Shown here: positions 1-4,538 of the stretch, piece by piece
How the letters are laid out: the number at the start of each line of letters is the position of its first letter
How positions within the stretch are numbered: the first letter of the stretch is position 1
Assembly: GCA_007375655.1 (NCBI GenBank)
Contig: VMES01000019.1
Location: 1-8,916, forward strand
Origin: Parcubacteria group bacterium Greene0416_79
Lineage (GTDB): Bacteria; Patescibacteriota; Minisyncoccia; Phycocordibacterales; UBA10002
Length of the DNA: 8,916 nt
Direction of reading: 5' to 3'
Notes under the pieces: generated by a model
Databases searched by the model: none
Told to the model about the DNA's origin: nothing
Seen by the model: only the letters and a program-made list of their open reading frames with translations
Translations under genes and position numbers: made by a program

Positions 1-46
1 TGAGCTGCCTTGAACCGCTTATTTATAAGAAGCTCAAGGCAGCTCA
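1..46. repeat. Inverted repeat, 13-bp perfect arms
   Basis: Positions 1-13 (TGAGCTGCCTTGA) are the exact reverse complement of 34-46, around a 20-nt A/T-rich centre that can form a further short stem. No T-run follows, so this is not an obvious intrinsic terminator. The sequence is not repeated elsewhere in the window. It is one of several long unrelated palindromes here, and it may extend beyond the left edge. Confidence 0.7.
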
Positions 47-97
47 CACTCTGCAAAACCGCGCTGTAAAGGGACAAAATGCTCCCAATATCCTAAC

Positions 98-280
98 ATG
101 CCTACATACGCTCTGTCAAGCACCGCCGAGGCGTTGCGAGGTGAGAAGCGAATACGTGGAGCTTCGCAAGACCTTGAGCGTTTTGTCTTCAAAATGCGAA
201 AGGTGTACAGCGTCTGTAAGACGGCAGGCGGGGCGTTCATCCGTTCCGTCTCCGTTGCAAAATTCGAGCGAATGATATAA
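98..280 (+). CDS. Doubtful small ORF, 60 codons
   Basis: This open frame runs from ATG 98 to TAA 280. It is Arg/Lys-rich with no recognisable domain, membrane segment or signal peptide. No Shine-Dalgarno precedes the ATG, and its last codons overlap the TATAAT box at 276-281. In favour, a hairpin with a T-rich 3' side (288-336) follows directly and could terminate it, and third-position base use is not abnormal. Against, the overlap with a promoter and the lack of any start signal. The stretch 47-280 may equally be non-coding; I see nothing else in it apart from a weak GGGA/TCCC hairpin near 69-87. Confidence 0.22.
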   Translation: MPTYALSSTAEALRGEKRIRGASQDLERFVFKMRKVYSVCKTAGGAFIRSVSVAKFERMI

Positions 281-281
281 T
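255..281 (+). promoter_or_regulatory. Promoter, TTGCAA and extended -10 TGaTATAAT
   Basis: TTGCAA lies at 255-260 and a consensus TATAAT at 276-281. The spacer is short at 15 bp, but the TG at 273-274 makes an extended -10. Transcription would begin near 288, exactly at the base of the hairpin at 288-336. It would drive the structured block at 337-471 and possibly read into ychF. Confidence 0.55.
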
Positions 282-287
282 TAGTTC

Positions 288-336
288 AAAAATTACCAAA
301 CACAGAGCGAATACTCTGTGTTTGTTTGTAATTTTT
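288..336 (+). other. Stem-loop: 5'-terminal hairpin or weak terminator
   Basis: An outer stem pairs 288-296 with 328-336 (AAAAATTAC/GTAATTTTT). An inner stem pairs 298-307 with 314-323 (AAACACAGAG/CTCTGTGTTT), with a 6-nt loop. The 3' side ends in TTTTT, so it could terminate a transcript arriving from the left. It also begins at the predicted start site of the 276-281 promoter and could be a 5' stabilising hairpin. The two readings cannot be separated by eye. Confidence 0.5.
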
Positions 337-471
337 ACTCCACGGGGAATCGAAAGACGGAGCGGGCACCCGTTCAGCAGAACGGGTCGCGAGTCGGGGT
401 CGCGGAAATGTGCGAGTGGCGGCGAGCAGATTATCCGTGACCGAACGCGTACTCGCGTTTCCCCGTGGGGT
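337..471 (+). ncRNA. Candidate structured RNA upstream of ychF
   Basis: A closing stem pairs 337-349 with 459-471 (core CCACGGGGAA/TTCCCCGTGG, 13 bp with one wobble). Inside are a hairpin 368-387 (ACCCGTTC, loop AGCA, GAACGGGT) and an arm pairing 388-394 with 451-457 (CGCGAGT/ACTCGCG). That arm continues through 395-397/441-443 and 400-405/435-440. The result is a three-way junction, with the unpaired strand 350-367 leading into the first hairpin. No codon-like pattern is evident. I checked from memory for SRP, tmRNA, RNase P, 6S and common riboswitch cores and recognised none. It may be an independent small RNA or a regulatory leader of ychF. A further hairpin at 478-518 follows. Confidence 0.4.
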
Positions 472-506
472 TATCCGCTATTCAAAAACACCGCTCCGGA
501 GAGCGA

Positions 507-535
507 TTGTTTGGATAGTCCGTGCGTGATAGAGT
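507..535 (+). promoter_or_regulatory. ychF-proximal promoter, TTGTTT-17-TGaTAGAGT
   Basis: TTGTTT (507-512), a 17-bp spacer and TAGAGT (530-535), with TG at 527-528 giving an extended -10. Only 9 nt separate the -10 from the ychF ATG at 545, so transcription from here would give a leaderless or nearly leaderless mRNA. That would explain the lack of a clear Shine-Dalgarno. Confidence 0.5.
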
Positions 536-544
536 GGGCGAGCC

Positions 545-1609
545 ATGTCGCTTTCAATCGGAATTGTTGGACTTCCGAATGTCGGCAAATCAACGCTTTT
601 CAACGCGCTCACGAAAAAGAGCGTGCCCCCACACCTATGCAATGAATACCATAATAACCAAACAGGCAAATGTGATAGGTGTGGGGGCGTGCCAGCGGAG
701 AATTATCCGTTCTGCACCATTGACCCGTCGGTCGGCATCGTGCCCGTGCCGGATGCGCGGCTTTCCAAACTTTCAAAGTGGAGCAAGTCGGGCAAGACCA
801 TTCCGGCAGTGGTTGAGTTCGTGGATATCGCGGGGCTCGTGAAAGGCGCGTCGGAGGGGCAGGGTTTGGGCAACCAGTTTCTCTCGCACATCCGTGAGAC
901 CAACGCCATCGCCGAGGTAGTCCGTATTTTTGAGGATGGCGATATTATTCACATTGATGGTACTGTGGAGCCCCTTCGTGATATTGAGGTAATCAATCTG
1001 GAGCTTGTGCTCGCCGATCTTCAAACGGTTTCCAAGCGGCTCGTAAGCATTGAGAAAGAGGTGAAGAGCCGCAAAAAAGAGGCAATTATTGAACAAGAGC
1101 TTCTAAAAAAGCTGGAGAAGAATCTCTCAGCGAGTCAGCCAGTATCTACTGTCGCAGTGGAGGAAATTGAGCAGCCGATTCTTCGGCAGCTTAATTTGCT
1201 AACCGCGAAGCCAATTCTCTATGTCTTGAATACTTCGGAGGCCGGCAAAAATCTTGAGGAAGTACTGCCGAGTATTCCCGGCCCGTATGTGAAAGTTGAT
1301 CCGGTGTTTGAGAAGGGTTTGAATGATTTGATAACGAAAAGCTATGAGATTTTAGATTTCATTACCTTTTTCACGACCGGCGAAGATGAAACCCGTGCCT
1401 GGACGATTAAGCGCGGTGCGACCGCGCCAGAGGCGGGTACTGCAATTCACACGGACTTTCGCGACAAGTTTATTCGCGCCGAGGTTATCCAGTGGGACAA
1501 ACTTCTCGCTGCGGGCTCCCTCGGGCGCGCCCGCGAGCAGGGCTTTCTGCGAACAGAAGGGAAGGAGTATGTGGTGCAGGATGGGGACGTAATTGAGTTC
1601 AAAATATAG
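545..1609 (+). CDS. ychF: YchF/OLA1-family translation-associated P-loop NTPase
   Basis: YchF is an Obg-superfamily P-loop NTPase that associates with ribosomes and binds ATP as well as or better than GTP. The 354-aa product begins with the Walker A motif GLPNVGKST (9-17) and has the switch I segment NYPFCTIDP (53-61), DIAGLVKGA (94-102) as G3, and NTSE (229-232), the NxxE motif that replaces NKxD in this family. A C-terminal TGS domain follows (about 270-354, with TFFTTGEDETRAWTI and a VVQDGDVIEF end). E. coli YchF is 363 aa, with a longer middle domain. The oddity is a 22-residue insertion (about 28-49) between helix 1 and switch I, encoded by a hairpin-forming 66-bp insert; family members read straight from TKKSV-like to PAENYPF. 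No Shine-Dalgarno is evident before ATG 545, and a -10 box ends 9 nt upstream. The identification is secure; activity of the interrupted enzyme is not. Confidence 0.96.
   Translation: MSLSIGIVGLPNVGKSTLFNALTKKSVPPHLCNEYHNNQTGKCDRCGGVPAENYPFCTIDPSVGIVPVPDARLSKLSKWSKSGKTIPAVVEFVDIAGLVKGASEGQGLGNQFLSHIRETNAIAEVVRIFEDGDIIHIDGTVEPLRDIEVINLELVLADLQTVSKRLVSIEKEVKSRKKEAIIEQELLKKLEKNLSASQPVSTVAVEEIEQPILRQLNLLTAKPILYVLNTSEAGKNLEEVLPSIPGPYVKVDPVFEKGLNDLITKSYEILDFITFFTTGEDETRAWTIKRGATAPEAGTAIHTDFRDKFIRAEVIQWDKLLAAGSLGRAREQGFLRTEGKEYVVQDGDVIEFKI
621..693 (+). mobile_element. In-frame 66-bp palindromic insertion in ychF, flanked by 7-bp direct repeats
   Basis: GCGTGCC occurs at 621-627 and again at 687-693, exactly 66 bp apart. 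Removing one repeat unit restores the uninterrupted YchF sequence (SV then PAENYPF). The arms 621-638 (GCGTGCCCCCACACCTAT) and 675-692 pair over 18 bp with two G-U wobbles, including 14 perfect bp at 625-638/675-688. The loop is 36 nt (639-674). The insert has no in-frame stop and encodes 22 residues with Cys32, His36, Cys43 and Cys46 spaced C-x3-H-x6-C-x2-C. The layout resembles the Rickettsia palindromic elements (RPE), which insert in frame in genes, though this one is shorter. No relative is visible elsewhere in the window. Confidence 0.7.
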
Positions 1610-1625
1610 ATGGCAAAAACAATCA

Positions 1626-1662
1626 GCCACCTCTGTGGAGACCTGGTCTCCACAGAGGTGGC
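1626..1662. repeat. Perfect 37-nt palindrome (18-1-18)
   Basis: The arm 1626-1643 (GCCACCTCTGTGGAGACC) and its exact complement 1645-1662 surround a single T at 1644. It starts 16 nt after the ychF stop codon. No T-run follows on either strand, so it is not a standard intrinsic terminator, and with a 1-nt centre the RNA hairpin would need to open a few pairs to turn. A cruciform, protein-binding site or mRNA 3'-end protector is possible. Confidence 0.85.
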
Positions 1663-1711
1663 GGGAGAAATTTAACCGGACACTGGTGATCAAGATTATA
1701 GTATCAAACAT

Positions 1712-1740
1712 TTGACATTCGGCAGAATTTATCCTAATGT
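1712..1740 (+). promoter_or_regulatory. Promoter, TTGACA-17-TAATGT
   Basis: A consensus TTGACA (1712-1717), a 17-bp spacer and TAATGT (1735-1740). The predicted start near 1747 gives a leader of about 50 nt to the ATG at 1799, containing the Shine-Dalgarno. Confidence 0.65.
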
Positions 1741-1798
1741 GGTGGGAGCATTTGAACAAAAGTAAACCACTAAAAACAATCAACTACAGAGGTGCTGA

Positions 1799-2080
1799 AT
1801 GATTAATTACTGCACGATTCTTGTTATCGCTGGTTTTACGCTCCTTCTTCTCGCCCTTGTTTTATTTTACTTTTCTCGAGGAGATCTCTACCTCTGGAAG
1901 TTCGTCGGCACTTTTTTCTTGATCCTTTCACTGCTCTGTTTTTTCGGCTATTTCGGACTCAAGTACAAGCAAAAAATCACCGAAGAGGACAAGAAAGGAG
2001 AGCACAGTATCTCCAAACCGCACACTCGGTTGAAAGGGTCAGCCGAGTTTTCGTTTTCAGCAATTTTGAATATTTTTTAA
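1799..2080 (+). CDS. Small two-helix membrane protein, unknown function
   Basis: The ATG at 1799 follows AGAGGTG with 5-nt spacing, a good Shine-Dalgarno, and lies about 50 nt downstream of a consensus promoter. The 93-aa product has two hydrophobic helices (about 4-25 and 35-54), a short loop containing SRGDLY, and then a charged tail (KYKQKITEEDKKGE). I do not recognise the family. The oddity is that the last 19 or so codons run through an intrinsic-terminator-like hairpin with a T-rich tract (2024-2057), so a transcript ended there would lack the stop codon at 2078-2080. A TGA in the +1 frame sits inside the stem at 2031-2033. The true C-terminus may therefore be shorter, through a natural frameshift or a sequence error just upstream. 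The membrane part is likely real; the tail is uncertain. Confidence 0.65.
   Translation: MINYCTILVIAGFTLLLLALVLFYFSRGDLYLWKFVGTFFLILSLLCFFGYFGLKYKQKITEEDKKGEHSISKPHTRLKGSAEFSFSAILNIF
2024..2057 (+). terminator. Intrinsic terminator inside the 3' end of the small membrane-protein ORF
   Basis: ACTCGGTTGA (2024-2033) pairs with TCAGCCGAGT (2039-2048), 10 bp with one wobble and a 5-nt loop. TTTTCGTTTT follows at 2048-2057. It lies upstream of the annotated stop of the 1799 ORF. Confidence 0.6.
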
Positions 2081-2098
2081 ATTTCTTGAAAAAGAAAG

Positions 2099-2126
2099 TT
2101 GCACATTTCGGGGCAAGCTGTATACT
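2099..2126 (+). promoter_or_regulatory. Promoter, TTGCAC-16-TATACT
   Basis: TTGCAC (2099-2104), a 16-bp spacer and TATACT (2121-2126). The predicted start near 2133 gives a 35-nt leader to the TTG start at 2168. Confidence 0.65.
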
Positions 2127-2156
2127 CCTTCCTCGGTTTTGTACACATATAACAAA

Positions 2157-2161
2157 AGGAG
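2157..2161 (+). promoter_or_regulatory. Shine-Dalgarno that decides a TTG start
   Basis: AGGAG within AAAAGGAG lies 6 nt before TTG 2168-2170. No ATG occurs at a suitable distance, and the residues following the TTG form a signal peptide, so this site fixes the start. Confidence 0.75.
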
Positions 2162-2167
2162 ATTCCT

Positions 2168-3001
2168 TTGAAAATTTCATTTTTTCCCGCTGTTTTCTGC
2201 ACTCTCTTGTGTGTTCCCACAATCCACACAGAGCCAACGAATGCGCCGCCTCATCACTCGTTCAAACTCCGCTCACCTCCGCCACTTACGGAACCGTTTG
2301 CGCTTCTTGAAGATCGCCTTTTGGTGAATGTCACCAACCGCTTCAATGCGCCTCGGCTTATCCAGTACGCCCTTGAGCCGGATGCGTTTACCGGCATAGG
2401 GCCGCCCGGACTCATTCGAGAGATGAAAAGCGCCGTGCGCGGGAGCGTGCGGATGACGCTTCGCGAACTCACGCTTCGCAAGGTGGTGCTTGAGGAGATT
2501 CAGCCAATCAATTGGTTTGAAGAGAAAATCCTCAGCGCTTTCAAGAACATCTTCACCGGCATTGAGGAGCGCGACAACCTGGCGAGCCCTTTGCGTCTTG
2601 AGGAAGGGTTGCCAGCCGCTGATGGGATTCGCCGACAAAGCGGACTTCGCGCGGGAGCTCGTCCCGACAGGGTAAATGATCCGTACGCCTATGTCAGCTA
2701 TGGAAAAAGAGATGAGTACGGCGCTGATCTCATCAATATGAACCTGCGTTGTTACTACGAGGAGTGGCGGGATCCGCGTCTCGAGCTTATCGCCCACCTG
2801 CCGATCCGCCAGTGGACGCTTGGGGGAGGAATGATTTTTCGCACCTCCGAGCTCCGTATCGGTCGTGAATTTTTCGGGGGAGGTGAGGAGCGCGTTAACG
2901 GTTCAGTGAGCATTCAAGGGCCTTTGGGAAAGGGAGAATTGTATTTTGGTCTCGGGCTCCCGAACACCAGTGTCTTTGTCTCCTATGCACGGCATCGCTA
3001 G
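2168..3001 (+). CDS. Secreted protein of unknown function
   Basis: The start codon is TTG at 2168, set by the AGGAG 6 nt upstream; the stop is TAG at 2999-3001. The 277-aa product begins with a typical Sec signal peptide (MKIS, then the hydrophobic FFPAVFCTLLCVP, about 1-22) and has no clear lipobox or later membrane helix. The mature part is Arg/Glu-rich. A helical stretch (about 85-135) contains a Trp-Phe-Glu-Glu segment, followed by a low-complexity Arg/Gly/Ala linker (about 150-170). The C-terminal 100 residues alternate polar and hydrophobic residues and read like successive beta strands. I recognise no family. Outer-membrane barrel character would be unexpected in a CPR bacterium, so a secreted or wall-associated beta domain is the safer description. 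It has its own promoter, and a perfect palindrome begins 8 nt after the stop, so it is probably monocistronic. Confidence 0.8.
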   Translation: MKISFFPAVFCTLLCVPTIHTEPTNAPPHHSFKLRSPPPLTEPFALLEDRLLVNVTNRFNAPRLIQYALEPDAFTGIGPPGLIREMKSAVRGSVRMTLRELTLRKVVLEEIQPINWFEEKILSAFKNIFTGIEERDNLASPLRLEEGLPAADGIRRQSGLRAGARPDRVNDPYAYVSYGKRDEYGADLINMNLRCYYEEWRDPRLELIAHLPIRQWTLGGGMIFRTSELRIGREFFGGGEERVNGSVSIQGPLGKGELYFGLGLPNTSVFVSYARHR

Positions 3002-3008
3002 ACATTTC

Positions 3009-3045
3009 TTGGACATCCGATGTCCCAGGGACATCGGATGTCCAA
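3009..3045. repeat. Perfect 37-nt palindrome (18-1-18) made of two 15-bp palindromes
   Basis: Arms 3009-3026 and 3028-3045 are exact complements around A3027. Internally GGACATCCGATGTCC (3011-3025) and GGACATCGGATGTCC (3029-3043) are each palindromic, with centres 18 bp apart. No T-run follows. It starts 8 nt after the stop of the secreted-protein gene and ends where the -35 region of the next promoter (-10 at 3062-3067) would lie, so an operator role is plausible. Confidence 0.85.
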
Positions 3046-3058
3046 AATGGCAAAAAGG

Positions 3059-3067
3059 TGCTATGAT
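3059..3067 (+). promoter_or_regulatory. Extended -10 promoter, TGcTATGAT
   Basis: TG at 3059-3060 and TATGAT at 3062-3067. The -35 region (TGTCCA, 3039-3044) is a poor match and lies in the right arm of the palindrome. Transcription would start near 3074 and yield the candidate small RNA. Confidence 0.5.
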
Positions 3068-3073
3068 CTTCAA

Positions 3074-3251
3074 TGGGATTGTGTGTCTTTGTCTATGCGC
3101 TTCTGGCACACAATGGTAGTAGACACTGAAAGCTGAAAAACGGCTAAACAAAGGTAGGCTCCCGCCTTGTGGATCTTCACCACGCCTTCAAGCTAGCCTA
3201 CCAAACCCCGCCCTCACATGGTATATGTTGGCCATGTGTAGCGGGGTTTTT
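3074..3251 (+). ncRNA. Candidate small RNA of about 180 nt with promoter and terminator
   Basis: The stretch has its own extended -10 promoter and ends at an intrinsic terminator (3203-3251). Between them are a hairpin pairing 3078-3085 with 3107-3114 (ATTGTGTG/CACACAAT), a small hairpin 3131-3145 (AGCTG, AAAAA, CGGCT), and a stem pairing 3153-3160 with 3195-3202 (GGTAGGCT/AGCCTACC). The last encloses a CTTGTGG...CCAC...CAAG hairpin. There is no credible ORF. It does not match SRP, 6S, tmRNA or RNase P as I know them. A transcription attenuator is less likely, because no gene follows for 250 nt and a second terminator intervenes. Confidence 0.45.
3203..3251 (+). terminator. Intrinsic terminator of the candidate small RNA
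   Basis: AAACCCCGC (3203-3211) pairs with GCGGGGTTT (3241-3249), and CACATGG (3215-3221) with CCATGTG (3232-3238). A T-rich run (TTTTTATTATTT) starts at 3247. Confidence 0.8.
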
Positions 3252-3427
3252 ATTATTTGCAAAAAATTGGGCGGGGCATAACCCTTCGTAGCAGGTCAAT
3301 GGGGCAGGTTGACTGCTTACTGCTTAGTTTCGAAATAGAGAACCTCGCCCCCAAGGGGAGAGGTGTTCAAAGCCTCTTGGGCGAATCAGGGTGTTCTTTG
3401 TTGATTTTGACTGGTGGTTCTCTCACG
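3252..3427 (+). other. Intergenic stretch with a hairpin; no credible gene
   Basis: A hairpin lies at 3342-3364 (ACCTC, mismatch, CCCC, loop CAA, GGGG, mismatch, GAGGT). An alternative pairing joins TCGCCC and AAG around 3345 with CTTGGGCGA downstream. The terminator at 3428-3458 implies something is transcribed here, but I find no good promoter, and the open frame at 3257-3439 has no ribosome site or protein character. It may be read-through from the small RNA or a second short RNA. Confidence 0.35.
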
Positions 3428-3458
3428 AGCCGTCTCTGACAGCCAGAGCGGCTTTTTT
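3428..3458 (+). terminator. Intrinsic terminator
   Basis: AGCCG (3428-3432) and CTCTG (3434-3438) pair with CAGAG (3444-3448) and CGGCT (3449-3453), with T3433 bulged, a 5-nt loop, then TTTTTT (3453-3458). It insulates the promoter that starts 7 nt further on. Confidence 0.8.
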
Positions 3459-3464
3459 AATGTG

Positions 3465-3473
3465 TGCTATACT
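3465..3473 (+). promoter_or_regulatory. Extended -10 promoter, TGcTATACT
   Basis: TG at 3465-3466 and TATACT at 3468-3473, directly after a terminator and 25 nt before ATG 3499. The -35 region overlaps the terminator stem and is weak. It is the best promoter for the DUF5671-like gene and argues against any start upstream of 3473. Confidence 0.6.
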
Positions 3474-3498
3474 TCATTCATTAGCCCTAAGCAAAAAT

Positions 3499-4485
3499 AT
3501 GAACGACCTATCACTTCGTCCAAAGACGACCCCGAAGGATTTCTTTTTGCAGCTTGGTATCATGGCGGCGCTCTATGTCTCCGCTATCAGTTTAATTAAT
3601 CTGCTTTTCCAGACGATCAACTACGCCTTTCCGGACAAGCTCGCGTACTATGGCGACCCGTACTCAAGCGGTATCCGCTGGGCGATTGCCTGCCTTATCA
3701 TCATCTTTCCGCTCTTTCTCTTGCTTTCTCGATTCTCGGCAAAGGAATTTGCGCGGGAGCCGCTGAAGCGCGATCTTCCGATCCGCCGATGGCTAGTGTA
3801 TCTCACGCTCTTTGTCGCGGGCATCGCTGTGGTGGTTGACCTTATCGCGCTCGTGAACACCTTTCTTTCGGGAGAGATTACCGTCCGCTTCGCGTTCAAG
3901 GTCCTGACCGTCCTTGGGGTAGCGGGAGGAGTGTTCGGATGCTTTATCTATGACCTGCGCAACAAGGAGCGTGCCGCACGAAAGGATGCACTTTTCGGAT
4001 GGGTCGCCCTTGTTGCTGTTGTTGCCTCAATCGCGTGGGGGTTTGCCATTATGGGTTCTCCCTCGGCGGCCCGCGAGCGGCAGTTTGACGATCGCCGTCT
4101 CGGCAACCTGCAGAGTATACAGTGGCAGATTATCAGCTACTGGCGGCAGAAAGAAAAGCTTCCCGCAACTTCTGCAGACCTTGAGGATTCGATCTCCGGA
4201 TGGCGCGCGCCGACGGACCCGAAGAGCGACACGGCGTATGAGTACAAAGTCACAGGGGAGCGCTCCTTTGAACTCTGCGCCGACTTCTCACGCTCTACTC
4301 TCGGGGAGCGCGAACGGTTGGCGGGACGAGGCGAGTTTGGCGGTTCCCGAACGCCTCTTGCATTGCCCGATTATGGAAGTTATGGCGGCAAGCCGACGGA
4401 CAATTGGGAACATCCATCAGGACGGCACTGCTTCTCCCGGACCATTGATCCGGAACTCTATCCGCCCCTTCCGCAAAAGATATGA
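3499..4485 (+). CDS. DUF5671-like multi-helix membrane protein with exported two-cysteine tail
   Basis: The 328-aa product has about five hydrophobic helices (approximately 16-40, 58-80, 99-123, 131-151 and 164-182) separated by short Arg/Lys-rich loops. A soluble C-terminal domain follows (about 185-328) with the pattern DDRRLGNLQSIQWQIISYW, then a KLPATSADLED segment and a YEYKVTGERSFELC strand. This arrangement is typical of DUF5671 proteins of Parcubacteria, as I remember them, and the tail recalls pseudopilin-like domains. Cys260 and Cys311 are the obvious disulphide candidates if the tail is outside. No role is established for the family. The open frame extends upstream to 3391, but that part runs through a terminator and promoter, so I place the start at ATG 3499, although it lacks a Shine-Dalgarno. 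The gene converges on the DsbA-like gene with a 53-nt gap and no clear shared terminator. Confidence 0.85.
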   Translation: MNDLSLRPKTTPKDFFLQLGIMAALYVSAISLINLLFQTINYAFPDKLAYYGDPYSSGIRWAIACLIIIFPLFLLLSRFSAKEFAREPLKRDLPIRRWLVYLTLFVAGIAVVVDLIALVNTFLSGEITVRFAFKVLTVLGVAGGVFGCFIYDLRNKERAARKDALFGWVALVAVVASIAWGFAIMGSPSAARERQFDDRRLGNLQSIQWQIISYWRQKEKLPATSADLEDSISGWRAPTDPKSDTAYEYKVTGERSFELCADFSRSTLGERERLAGRGEFGGSRTPLALPDYGSYGGKPTDNWEHPSGRHCFSRTIDPELYPPLPQKI

Positions 4486-4538
4486 TGAAGACGCAAGCCG
4501 CCCGTAAAGAACGCAGAACAAGATAAAGTGCAGAGGGG

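Noticed and set aside
322..645. 107-codon open frame on the plus strand
   Set aside because: It runs through a multi-stem structured block and then overlaps ychF in another frame; no ribosome site and Arg/Ser-rich nonsense-like composition.
3257..3439. 60-codon open frame on the plus strand
   Set aside because: No ribosome site or domain, and its 3' end lies inside an intrinsic terminator stem.
3391..3498. Upstream start for the DUF5671-like gene
   Set aside because: The extra 36 codons are read through a terminator (3428-3458) and a promoter (3465-3473); ATG 3499 follows both.
3950..4507. 185-codon open frame on the plus strand
   Set aside because: Out-of-frame shadow of the DUF5671-like gene, Arg/Ser-rich, no start signal.
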